From Actinomycetes bacterium (GTDB lineage Bacteria > Actinomycetota > Actinomycetes > Actinomycetales > Actinomycetaceae): 24,373 nt of DNA. The notes under the pieces were generated by a model, which was not told where the DNA came from, ran no database searches, and was given only the letters and a program-made list of their open reading frames with translations. Location: NCBI GenBank assembly GCA_023426345.1, contig JAFAAX010000072.1, forward strand, positions 1 through 24,373. Direction: 5' to 3'. Both the position numbers and the translations under genes were made by a program. Below are positions 7,681 through 15,390 of the stretch, piece by piece. How positions within the stretch are numbered: position 1 is the stretch's first letter; every line of letters starts with the position of its first letter.

Positions 7681-9345
7681 TCAACCAGTGAGGTCGAACA
7701 GGGCGTCGTCGGGCGCACTCCTTCCGTCGGTGTCCGGTCGTCGGTCATCGGAGATGAGCGCACTGCGTCCCCGCACCTCGTCGTGGATCCGGTGGGTGGA
7801 CTGCTGTCCGCGCACCCACCGTTGCCGACGATCGATCGACGCTGGGGGTCTCACCCAGGGGATCCCGTCGCGCATCTGGATCTCCCACCCCAGAGCGCCC
7901 AGTTCGTGATGGTGGTGCCAGCACAGGAGACATCCGTTGGACACGTCGGTGGTCCCGCCATCCTGCCACTCGGTGACATGGTGGCTCTCGCACCACGAAG
8001 CCGGCACGGTGCACCCGGGAATGATGCAGCCGCCATCCCGGTCCGCCATGGCGCGCCGGTGGTGGACGGGGAAGATCCGGGACCTGGACTCCATGTCGAT
8101 CACAGCCCCGCGATGATCGGTGACGACCCGCTGAATGCTGCCCGCGCACCCGATGTGGTGGGCGGTGGAGATGTCGATCGCACTGTCGGCCTCGTCATGG
8201 GTGCCCGCAAGGAACGCGACGCCATGAGGGTCGCTCCACTGGTCCAGGGTGGCCGTGATGACCAGGGTGGGAGCCGCGCCGCCCATGAGGGGCATCGCGT
8301 CGATGCCGGCGGCAATGGTGAGGAACGCGGCGAAGTGGTCGTGCTGCTTCTGGATGAACGTGCGCCGATCCGGGAGGAGGGCCTCCGTTTCGGCTCCGTC
8401 CTCGGCTGAGGTGTCACCGCGCCGGACCCGGGGGTTGCCGATCGCGTCCAGGACGCGCTCGAGTTGAGCGGCCACCTCGGGGAGGAGCTCGCCCTCGATC
8501 CGGCGCGTCCCGCCGACGAGGGGCCCGATCCTCAGACCCCGCCGGGCCACCTGCTGGGCGTGCTGGTCGGTGAGCCGCGCCGCTTCGGCGGGACTGTCGA
8601 TCGCCGCCTGCCGGCCGATGCGCTGAGCCCACATGCGGGCGGTACGCCGCAGCTGCTCGACGCTGCCGGGTCCGGGACCGACACCGGTCGCGCGGGCGGC
8701 CTCCAGCAGCGGGTCCGCTGACGCACCGAACGCCGCTCTTCGGGTGACGAGCGCATCGGCGCCCACGGCGAGCGCCACCATCGCCCACTCGGCCTCCTCG
8801 GCCAGCCGATGCCCGTGTCCCAGTGCCGGGCGCAACGCGTCGGTGATCAGGCCGGCGATTCGCGTCGAGATCAGTCCCGCCACCATCCCGGCACGCACCA
8901 CTGGGAACGAGATGGACGAGGGCGACGCTGCCGCAGTCCCGTCCCTCTCCGTCCCTTCGCCGGTCTTGCCCTCGGCGCCTGCGGACAACGGTGCCACGAG
9001 CGGTTCCGACAGCTGGATCTGCCGTGCCGCCTCGACCCGGGAGACCCCCGACACCCGCGCGACCAGGTCAGCGGGCGTCGTGAACCCCTGGTCCGCGCAG
9101 AGCCGGACCCCGTTCGCCGAGGTTGCCTGCGATCGCCGGGCGACGAGCCCCGCGACGAGCACATGCAGGGAGTCGGCCAGTCGGTTGGCCTCGCCCGCGT
9201 CGCGGAGGACCTCCATCAGCTGGTCGCCATCGAGCCGGTCCTGCATCGCGGGATCCGACAGCATCGCCAACGCACCGCGCAGCGCCTCGACTGCGGGACC
9301 CATCTGGGGAACCACAGTGGAGGCGAACGCTTGTGCGACTGACAT
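7681..9345 (-). CDS. DUF222 / HNH endonuclease domain protein
   Basis: This is a 554-residue protein of the DUF222-HNH type, abundant in actinobacteria (the 13E12 family in mycobacteria). The helical DUF222 region fills roughly residues 20-400. The C-terminal HNH domain reads RDGGCIIPGC, then CESHHVTEW with its His pair at 455-456, and CLLCWHHHHELG. The four zinc-type cysteines and the His pair are all present, so the nuclease site looks intact. The natural target is unknown; these genes often lie in mobile or repeated loci. The start was set at ATG 9345 because TACCCT lies six bases upstream, a leaderless arrangement; ATG 9387 would add 14 residues but has no ribosome site. The tail (about 500-554) is polar and poorly conserved in type. 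Confidence 0.9.
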   Translation of the reverse strand: MSVAQAFASTVVPQMGPAVEALRGALAMLSDPAMQDRLDGDQLMEVLRDAGEANRLADSLHVLVAGLVARRSQATSANGVRLCADQGFTTPADLVARVSGVSRVEAARQIQLSEPLVAPLSAGAEGKTGEGTERDGTAAASPSSISFPVVRAGMVAGLISTRIAGLITDALRPALGHGHRLAEEAEWAMVALAVGADALVTRRAAFGASADPLLEAARATGVGPGPGSVEQLRRTARMWAQRIGRQAAIDSPAEAARLTDQHAQQVARRGLRIGPLVGGTRRIEGELLPEVAAQLERVLDAIGNPRVRRGDTSAEDGAETEALLPDRRTFIQKQHDHFAAFLTIAAGIDAMPLMGGAAPTLVITATLDQWSDPHGVAFLAGTHDEADSAIDISTAHHIGCAGSIQRVVTDHRGAVIDMESRSRIFPVHHRRAMADRDGGCIIPGCTVPASWCESHHVTEWQDGGTTDVSNGCLLCWHHHHELGALGWEIQMRDGIPWVRPPASIDRRQRWVRGQQSTHRIHDEVRGRSALISDDRRPDTDGRSAPDDALFDLTG

Positions 9346-9357
9346 GACATCAGGGTA
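9346..9357 (-). promoter_or_regulatory. leaderless-type promoter of the HNH gene
   Basis: On the minus strand TACCCT (9357-9352) is followed by six bases and then ATG 9345. This matches TANNNT with the transcript start on the start codon, and it decides the start choice. Confidence 0.45.
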
Positions 9358-9558
9358 GGAGGGGGCATAGGCATCTGCGACGGTCATGACGGCGAGAACC
9401 ACGTCCGAGAGATCACGAAATGGTCACGATCTCCGGGTGCGCGTCGCGGGAGAATATGCGGGCGCTGGCAGCGGGGACAGTCGCGTCAGCCCGTGCGTCG
9501 GGCTCGCGCGCCCGTCCACCCGATCGCCGTCACACTCGCTCGCACGCCCGCCCTCGGG

Positions 9559-9937
9559 TCAGGAACTTAGAACGTCTCCTGCCAGGAGGTCCGCCACGGC
9601 CTCCTCCTCGACCGCGATTCCGCGCTGCTGCATCTCCTGCGCCAGCCGCGGGTCCCATGGGGAACCGGCGGCCGGGCCCCGCAGGAGGTGTCACCGCTCC
9701 GCCCGCCGCATGACCGGTCTCGCAGGCCCGCCGCGCGCGCTCGGCGACGACCTCCACGACCATCGAGTTCTCACAGACGCGGATGACGGCCCTGAGTGGC
9801 AGGGTTCCGACCCCGCCCGAGCGCACCTGGTCGAGCGTGAGCACGACGGGCATGGTCGCCGCCCGCATCGTGGCCCCGTCCAAACTTCCGCGCCCGTCGG
9901 GGGAACGCGTGAGGACGGACAAGCGTGATGCGAGGTT
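9559..9937 (-). pseudogene. broken DUF2399/TIGR02679 (JetD-type) remnant
   Basis: Two pieces of one family lie in different frames. The upstream piece (about 9937-9705) contains PVVLTLDQV and then LPLRAVIRVCENSMVVEVVA, which matches the VCENP..VEAA strand of TIGR02679/DUF2399 proteins. The downstream piece (9690-9559) reads SPWDPRLAQEMQQRGIAVEE and ends EEAVADLLAGDVLSS at a stop, the typical C-terminus of that family. The Toprim-like middle that should separate them (about 100 residues, with the HGDFDWPG-type motif) is missing, and the pieces are joined out of frame. TIGR02679 is the JetD-type subunit of type II Wadjet anti-plasmid systems. None of the partner genes is present here, so this is a relic. 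The assignment rests on motif recognition without a search. Confidence 0.6.
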
Positions 9938-10040
9938 CCCGGCGAGGGTGGGGGCGATGGGTGAGTACGCGGTGGTGGGTGTGCCGCGGGTGGATGAGGG
10001 GGCGGCGCGTGACGTGGTGCGGGCTCGTGGGGGAATTGGA
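9938..10040. other. unassigned stretch beside the jetD relic
   Basis: On the plus strand ATG 9957 opens a 40-residue frame to 10079 (EYAVVGVPRVDEGAARDVV and onward) with coding-like third positions. It has no ribosome site and I recognise no family. It may be the tail of another decayed gene. The minus strand also stays open here but reads like low-complexity shadow. Confidence 0.25.
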
Positions 10041-10140
10041 GGCGTCACGGTGCGGGCGGGTTCGCGACGCCCCAGATAGTGCACGACCTGCGCACAAATC
10101 AGAGGCGTCACGGGCCTGATCGCACTGTGACGCCCCAGAT
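10041..10140. repeat. 63-bp duplication forming a large palindrome
   Basis: GGCGTCACGG (10041 and 10104) and GACGCCCCAGAT (10066 and 10129) are each repeated 63 bp apart, flanking different 15-base centres. Within the second copy ATCAGAGGCGTCAC (10098-10111) pairs with GTGACGCCCCAGAT (10127-10140) with two mismatches, a 43-bp stem-loop. The palindrome ends where readable IS110 sequence begins. It may be a small palindromic insertion. Confidence 0.7.
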
Positions 10141-10539
10141 TCCCACGCTGAGCGGGTACGGGCTGGTTGTGGAGGTCGGGGACTTCGCCCCTTCACGCCC
10201 ACCGGTATCGGCGCGTTCCTCGGGCTGACTCCCAGTGAGTACTCCTCGGGAGGGTCGCGCACCCCAGGGGGCATCATCCGGGCCGGTCACGCTCACGCTC
10301 GCCGCCTCCTGGTGGAGTCCGCCTGGCATCACCCCGACTACCGGGCGGGCAAGACACTACGCGAGCGGTGGGACAAGGCCCCCCGCCCGGTCGCCGTCCA
10401 CGCGGACACGGGCAACCGGCGTCTGCACGCCCGCTGGGTCACCCTCACCACCCGCAAGAAGACCGGTGCCGCCAAGGTCGCGGCCGTAGCCCGTGAGATG
10501 GCCGGATGGTGCCACATGCTGGCGACCATGGACGCCTGA
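10138..10539 (+). pseudogene. IS110-family transposase, C-terminal remnant
   Basis: The reading begins IPTLSGYGLVVEVGDF in one frame. After a one-base loss near 10192-10197 it continues in another with FTPTGIGAFLGLTPSEYSSG, then GGIIRAGHAHARRLLVESAW and the end EMAGWCHMLATMDA. This is the serine-containing C-terminal domain (Transposase_20) of IS110/IS116/IS902 transposases, including the SSGG region and the GH.HARRLLVE helix. The N-terminal DEDD (RuvC-like) half is absent. The gene is therefore both 5'-truncated and frameshifted and should be inactive. The family call is confident; the specific element is not identifiable. Confidence 0.85.
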
Positions 10540-10834
10540 GCCCCCAGTCGTCACCGCCGGTCCACCCGGGGCGACAGCGTGTATGGGAGACAACCAGCGC
10601 TGCGACTGTGAGCACCACCCCAAGTGGCACGCTCGACTTCAGACAAGCCCTCACGTTCCCCCCCGCCGAAACGGCGTCCTGCGGCATCGACCCGCGCATA
10701 TCAGACTGACCACGCGTCCCACACGGACACGCCAGCCCCAGCCACGGACCCCACGGCGACGACAGGAACACCCCGGAAGAACGGCCATCCCCCGGGGCGC
10801 TCCACCCTGCCACTTGACAGAACCCACCCACATA
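10138..10834 (+). mobile_element. right part of an IS110-like element
   Basis: The element includes the transposase remnant and a 295-bp non-coding tail (10540-10834) in which I see no gene. The tail ends with TTGACA at 10814-10819; in IS110-type circles the right end supplies a -35 like this. The tail length leaves room for a structured RNA such as the bridge RNA of IS1111-type members, but I cannot demonstrate one. The right end lies directly on the stop codon of the L,D-transpeptidase gene (10835-10837). The left boundary is lost. Confidence 0.6.
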
Positions 10835-12436
10835 TCAGTAGTGGCTGACCACCGTCGTCCCGATCGGGGCCCAGTCGTAGATCCACTTGGCCTCCGAGAC
10901 GGGCATGTTGACGCACCCGTGGGAGCCGCCGGGCCCGCTCCACCCGAAGGAGGACCGCCAGGGCGCCCCGTGCATCGCGTAGTCGCCGGTGAAGTACGTC
11001 GCCCAGGGGACGTTGGGCGTCTCGTAGGGGGTGACGCCGTCGTCCTCCACGCCGCGCATCGTCTGCAGCGCGGTCTTGTAGTAGACGTGGTACGTGCCGG
11101 TTGCCGTCTCGCGTCCGGGACGGCCGGGCACCATCGGCGTCGGGCCGCGCACGATCGTCGCGCCCTCGAAGGCGGAGACCGTGGCGGTCGACAGGTCGAT
11201 ATCGATCCACTTCTCGCCTGGAGCGGCTTGATAGACCTGGTTCTCGGCGCCGTCGGCGATGAGACGGGTGTCGAAGGCCGGGTCCGTCTCCTGGTAGGCG
11301 ATCTGGCCCGTGTACGACTGCCCGGCGGTGAGGGCCGCAAGGGTCTCCTGGACCAGCTGGTCCGTGTTGGACGCGGTGAAGCCCGGCGTCCCCTGGTCGG
11401 GGGTGGAGACGACGTCGCCGCGGGAATTGACGTTCTGGATGCCGGCGACCGGCTCGTCATTGGTGGAATCCGCCGTCCGGTGGACCCAGTCCGCGACCTT
11501 GTCCTGATCGAACACCGGCTGGCCCAGCCCGGCGGGTGTCGAGGCGTCGGCGTCGGCCTGTCCCTCGGAGGCCCCGGACTGAGCCGCGGCGCCGTCGCCG
11601 GCCCCGTCGGCCCCCGGCCCGCCCGACATGGCGGCGGCTTCCTCCTGGCCGGGCAGCGCCGCCCCGGTCCCGCCGGAGTCCGTCGCGGTGGAGGCGGTCG
11701 TCGGGAACGTGATCCACGAGGCCTTGTCCTGGGGCGTCGCCGTGTTGACGCTGACCGTGCCCTTGAGCGTGACGTCCAGGGCGACCATCGCGTTGGCGGC
11801 GTCCGCGACCGTCTGGGCGCCCTCGGTGGTGACGGACGGCTGGACATCGGCGACGTCCAGCGTCAGGGACTGCGGGGCCAGGGTCGAGGCGGCGGTGGCC
11901 GCGGCGTCGGCGATCGCGGAGGTGTCCACGCCCACGCCCGCCACCGCGGGCGTCACCTGGAACGTGGCGCCGTCCTCGCCCAGGGACACGGAAGCGTCCC
12001 GGGCTGGCTCGCCCGCGGATCGCGCGACCGCGTCGGCGAAGGCGTTGAGCGTGGCGTCGTCGGTGGTCGCCACCACGGCGGCGTCCTGGTGGGAGAAGAG
12101 CCCGCGGAGCCGGTCGGCGACGGACCCGTTGCGCTCGAACGCCGCCGCCGCGGTCGCCTGCGGGTCGACCGCGACGCCCAGATCGCTCAACGACGCCGAC
12201 GTCGTCGTCCCGCCCACGTCCACGGTCAGCGTGGCGCCGTCGGTGCGTTGCCGGACCGTGTCGGCGACCTGATCGCGCGTCAGCCCCGTCACCGGCTCCC
12301 CGGCCACGGACACGCCCGGCAGGGCCCGGTCGGTGAAGTACGCGGCGTAGCCGGCCGTCGCGCCGGCGACCAGCACGATCAGGCCCAGGACGATGCCCAG
12401 GATCACTTTCGCTCGCGTGGAGAGGGTGCGCGTCAT
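10835..12436 (-). CDS. membrane-anchored L,D-transpeptidase (YkuD)
   Basis: This 533-residue protein has a short cytosolic start, one membrane anchor (VILGIVLGLIVLVAGATAGYA, about 11-31), two peptidoglycan-binding-4-like repeats (about 40-260), a disordered Ala/Gly/Asp-rich linker (about 265-310) and a C-terminal YkuD domain. The catalytic motif is HGAPWRSSFGW followed by GGSHGCVNM, with His489, His506 and nucleophile Cys508. It is expected to make 3-3 cross-links or anchor proteins in peptidoglycan outside the membrane. The start was set at ATG 12436 (MTRTLSTRAK); GGAGG lies only one base before it, which is unusually close, so GTG at 12460 or 12475 remain possible. It diverges from the two-component system. 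An IS110 relic ends at its stop codon, yet the reading frame is complete. Confidence 0.92.
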   Translation of the reverse strand: MTRTLSTRAKVILGIVLGLIVLVAGATAGYAAYFTDRALPGVSVAGEPVTGLTRDQVADTVRQRTDGATLTVDVGGTTTSASLSDLGVAVDPQATAAAAFERNGSVADRLRGLFSHQDAAVVATTDDATLNAFADAVARSAGEPARDASVSLGEDGATFQVTPAVAGVGVDTSAIADAAATAASTLAPQSLTLDVADVQPSVTTEGAQTVADAANAMVALDVTLKGTVSVNTATPQDKASWITFPTTASTATDSGGTGAALPGQEEAAAMSGGPGADGAGDGAAAQSGASEGQADADASTPAGLGQPVFDQDKVADWVHRTADSTNDEPVAGIQNVNSRGDVVSTPDQGTPGFTASNTDQLVQETLAALTAGQSYTGQIAYQETDPAFDTRLIADGAENQVYQAAPGEKWIDIDLSTATVSAFEGATIVRGPTPMVPGRPGRETATGTYHVYYKTALQTMRGVEDDGVTPYETPNVPWATYFTGDYAMHGAPWRSSFGWSGPGGSHGCVNMPVSEAKWIYDWAPIGTTVVSHY

Positions 12437-12668
12437 GCCTCCGATGGTACCGACGCCCACCCCCACTTCCCGCACGGCCGGGTCACAGGTGGATCACATC
12501 CGTGCCGGCAAGACACCTCCGACCAGCGGCGAGAGGCCGCCTGGCGAGGGCGCGCCCGCCTCCCGGACCCTGTGAGTCCGCTCAGAATCCGGTCACAATG
12601 CCCCCCGGCATCCCGGCGCCCGCGCGATTCCGGCCGGTCCGCGGCCGACGACGTGGAAGCATGGCGCC
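12437..12668. promoter_or_regulatory. divergent promoter region, ldt and two-component genes
   Basis: This 232-bp spacer separates outward-facing genes. GGTCACA occurs at 12481 and 12591, in the same orientation, 110 bp apart; a regulator could use these but the evidence is thin. No gene or convincing -35/-10 pair is visible. Confidence 0.3.
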
Positions 12669-13679
12669 ATGACGTCCGCACCGCCTCCCTCCGACCCGCG
12701 CGGTGCGCGACCCGGGGAGTCCCGGACATCGGACCGGCCAGTCGGTCCCGCCTCTGCGCGCGAGGGATCCCCGGTCCCGCCCTCGTCCCCGGTCCCGCCC
12801 TCGTCCCCGATCCCCCCGATCCCCCCGGTCCCCGTCCGCGTCCTGGTCGTCGACGACGAGCTCTCCATCCGCCGCCTCCTCGACACCGTGCTGACGAACC
12901 AGGGATGGGAGGTCCGCACGGCGGCGACGGGCGTGGAGGCCGTCCAACAGGCCCGCTCCTTTCAGCCCCACCTCATGGTCCTCGATGTCGTCCTGCCCGA
13001 CGTCGACGGGATCCGCGTCCTCAAGGCGCTGCGCGTCGAGCAGTCCGACGCGATGGTCCTGTTCCTCTCCGCGAACTCGCAGGCCGTCGACCGCATCCGC
13101 GGCATCGAGGCCGGCGGCGACGACTACGTGACGAAGCCGTTCTCCGTGCGCGAGGTCGTCGCCCGGCTCACCGCCCTGCTGCGCCGCAGCGCCCTCTACA
13201 CCGCCGAGGCCCACCTGCTCCCCGCCCCCGACCTGGTCGTCGGCGACCTCCACCTCAACCCCGACAGTCACCTCGTCTCCCGCGTCGGCGCGCCGATCGA
13301 GCTGACCGCCACCGAGTTCGACCTGCTCCGCCACCTCATGGAGAACGCCGGCCGCGTCCTGGCCCGCGAGGATCTCCTGTGCACCGTGTGGGGCGAGGGC
13401 GGCGGCCGCTCCTCCAACATCCTTGAGCTCTACATCTCCTACCTCCGCCGGAAGGTCGATGCCGGCCGCCCGCCGCTGATCCGCACGATCCGCCGCGTCG
13501 GGTACGTCATCCGTCCCAGTGACGAGGGCGGCGCCGGCTCCGCCGGCGCTCCCGGGGCGGGGTCGGGCGGTCCTCCTGAGCCGCGCGGCTCCTCGGCGGC
13601 CGGGGACCCCGCGGACGCGGGGCCGCCCTCGTCCGGCGCGATCGCGCTTCCCCGAATCCCCCTGGACGGCCGTCCGTGA
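12669..13679 (+). CDS. OmpR-family response regulator with long tails
   Basis: Of 336 residues, the receiver starts at RVLVVDDELSIRRLLDTVL (about 57-75), with phospho-acceptor Asp106 in LMVLDVVLPDVDG and the conserved Lys in DDYVTKPFS. The winged-helix Trans_reg_C domain covers about 185-280 (ELTATEFDLLRHLMENAGRV, then LYISYLRRKVD and RRVGYVIRP). Both ends are unusual. The first 55 residues are Pro/Ser-rich, and about 50 residues after the DNA-binding domain are Gly/Ala/Pro-rich. The start at ATG 12669 keeps the Pro tail; a GGAAG lies 13-16 bases upstream. Its stop overlaps the kinase GTG by four bases, so both are one operon. The divergent L,D-transpeptidase is a plausible target, by position only. 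Confidence 0.92.
   Translation: MTSAPPPSDPRGARPGESRTSDRPVGPASAREGSPVPPSSPVPPSSPIPPIPPVPVRVLVVDDELSIRRLLDTVLTNQGWEVRTAATGVEAVQQARSFQPHLMVLDVVLPDVDGIRVLKALRVEQSDAMVLFLSANSQAVDRIRGIEAGGDDYVTKPFSVREVVARLTALLRRSALYTAEAHLLPAPDLVVGDLHLNPDSHLVSRVGAPIELTATEFDLLRHLMENAGRVLAREDLLCTVWGEGGGRSSNILELYISYLRRKVDAGRPPLIRTIRRVGYVIRPSDEGGAGSAGAPGAGSGGPPEPRGSSAAGDPADAGPPSSGAIALPRIPLDGRP
12771..12806 (+). repeat. 18-bp in-frame repeat in response regulator
   Basis: CCGGTCCCGCCCTCGTCC occurs twice head to tail and encodes the Pro/Ser-rich VPPSS repeat. It is followed by two CCGATCCCC units. The period is a multiple of three, so copy changes would vary tail length without loss of frame. Confidence 0.8.
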
Positions 13680-15241
13680 CCGGCCCCGTCACCGCGTGGC
13701 GGCGCAGCTCGCTGACGGTCCGGCTGGTCGTCGTGGTCGCGTGCGCGATCCTGTCCACGGTGGCGATCATGGGGGTCAACGCCGTGTCGTACCTCCGGGA
13801 CAACATGTTGACCAGCGCGAAGGAGGCGGCGCTGCTGAACTCCCAGGCGGTCTCGAGCCAGCTCCAGGACGCGCAGAGCCTGGACCGGATCTGCGCCGCC
13901 GGGGCCTCCCCGCCGGACTGCGTGTGGATCCAGCCCCGGCCGGGCGACTTCGTGGCGATCGCGTCGGACCAGGGGCGCTTCTCCGTCTACCAGGCGCCCC
14001 GCCCGACGGGGCCCGACGCTTCGGAGTATGAGGATCCCTCCGAGACGTCGTCGGCGCTCACCGACGCCCAGATCGACCAGCTCGCCGCCAGCCGCGTCCT
14101 GGGCTCCCGCCCGGTCCGCCAGGACATCGACGGCCTCGGCTCGTTCCTGGTGACCTCCGCGCCGCTGGCGGGGCAGACCGGCGGCGACCTGTGGGGCACC
14201 GTCTACGTCGGCTCCTCGCTGGCTCCGACGAATGACGCCCTCCTCCGGTTCATCCGGCGGGACGTCCTCATCTACGGGGCGCTGGGCGGGGCGGTCGTGG
14301 TCCTCACCGCGCTCGTCATCGCGCACGCCGTGCGCCCGCTCCGGCGCATCGCCGACGTGGCGGACCGCGTCGCCGCCGCCCCGCTGTCCCAGGGCGAGGT
14401 CCGCCTGGCCGAGCGCGCCCCCGTCGCCGACTCCCGCAGCCTGGCCGAGGCCGACCGCCTGGGCGCCTCCGTCAACCGCATGCTCGAGAACGTCGAGGCG
14501 TCCCTCCAGGCCCGCGAGCAGGCGGAACGGTCGATGAGCCGTTTCGTCGCCGAGGCCTCCCATGAGCTCCGCAACCCCCTGGCCGCCATCCGCGGCTACG
14601 CGGAGTACGCCGGCGGCCTCCCGGACCTGCCTCCCGAAGCCGGCTCCTCCGTCGAGCGCATCGAGGCCGAGGCCCTCCGCCTGGGCGCGCTGGTCGACCA
14701 ACTGCTGCTCCTCGCCCGGGTCGACGCGGGGCGGGAGGTCGTGTGCGAGCCCGTCGACCTCACGCTCGTCGTCCTCGAGGTGGTCCAGGACTGCCGGATG
14801 CACTGGCCCGACCATGCGTGGACCGTCGACCTGCCGGAGGACCCCGTCGTCGTCCGGGGCTCGGAGGACACATTGCGCCGGATCCTCATCAACCTCGCCG
14901 CCAACGCGGGCGCGCACACGCCGCCGGGCACGGCGGTCGCCGTCTCGCTGCGGCAGGTCCCCGGGACTGACGAGGACGGCGCTCCCGCACCCGCGGGGAC
15001 GCCCTCGTCGGGCGGATGGGAGCTGGTCGTCTCCGACGACGGACCCGGCATCCCCGGGGAGGACCTGCCGACCCTGTTCGACCGTTTCACGCAGGCGAGC
15101 GGTGGAGAGGAGTCCGTGCGGGACGCGGGCGGGTCCGGGCTGGGCCTGGCGATCGTCCGGGCGCTCGCGGACGAGGCCGGCTACCGGGTGAGCGTGGAGA
15201 GCCACCCGGGCCGGACGCGCTTCACCGTGCACCCGGGATGA
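13676..15241 (+). CDS. sensor histidine kinase
   Basis: This 521-residue protein has membrane helix 1 (about 15-36), an external sensor part of about 160 residues with two Cys (73 and 82), helix 2 (about 196-217), a HAMP domain, and a HisKA helix with His296 in AEASHELRNPLAAIRGYAEY. The ATPase domain has an N box NLAANAGAHTPPG, the G1 box DDGPGIP, the F box LFDRFTQ, and the G2 box GSGLGLAIVRALADE. All ATP-binding boxes are intact. The start is GTG 13676, inside a GTGA overlap with the regulator stop, pointing to coupled translation. The signal is unknown. The paired cysteines in the sensor part could form a disulfide outside the membrane. Confidence 0.93.
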   Translation: MTGPVTAWRRSSLTVRLVVVVACAILSTVAIMGVNAVSYLRDNMLTSAKEAALLNSQAVSSQLQDAQSLDRICAAGASPPDCVWIQPRPGDFVAIASDQGRFSVYQAPRPTGPDASEYEDPSETSSALTDAQIDQLAASRVLGSRPVRQDIDGLGSFLVTSAPLAGQTGGDLWGTVYVGSSLAPTNDALLRFIRRDVLIYGALGGAVVVLTALVIAHAVRPLRRIADVADRVAAAPLSQGEVRLAERAPVADSRSLAEADRLGASVNRMLENVEASLQAREQAERSMSRFVAEASHELRNPLAAIRGYAEYAGGLPDLPPEAGSSVERIEAEALRLGALVDQLLLLARVDAGREVVCEPVDLTLVVLEVVQDCRMHWPDHAWTVDLPEDPVVVRGSEDTLRRILINLAANAGAHTPPGTAVAVSLRQVPGTDEDGAPAPAGTPSSGGWELVVSDDGPGIPGEDLPTLFDRFTQASGGEESVRDAGGSGLGLAIVRALADEAGYRVSVESHPGRTRFTVHPG

Positions 15242-15286
15242 CGTCGGGGGTGACGTCTGGATGATGCCCCGGGACGTCCTGGACCG

Positions 15287-15328
15287 CGAGGTTCGCCCAA
15301 GTGGGGGTGCGAGATCCGCACTTGGGCG
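15287..15328 (-). repeat. 23-bp units plus inverted repeat
   Basis: Between convergent genes, CGCCCAAGTG (15294-15303) and CACTTGGGCG (15319-15328) form a perfect 10-bp stem with a 15-base loop; an alternative inner stem GTGCG/CGCAC exists. On the minus strand the cores GCGGATCTCG and GCGAACCTCG lie exactly 23 bp apart and match the repeat family seen at 6449 and in hrpA. The hairpin could end transcription from either side, but no T tract follows. Confidence 0.75.
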
Positions 15329-15390
15329 TCAGACGATGGGCACCGGCACCCGCCTCACCGCCGTCTCCACCTCGCACGATGATGTGACGG

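Noticed and set aside
10493..13426. A 977-residue plus-strand open frame
   Set aside because: It runs antisense through the L,D-transpeptidase and out of frame through the response regulator, and reads as a GC-driven shadow without any domain.
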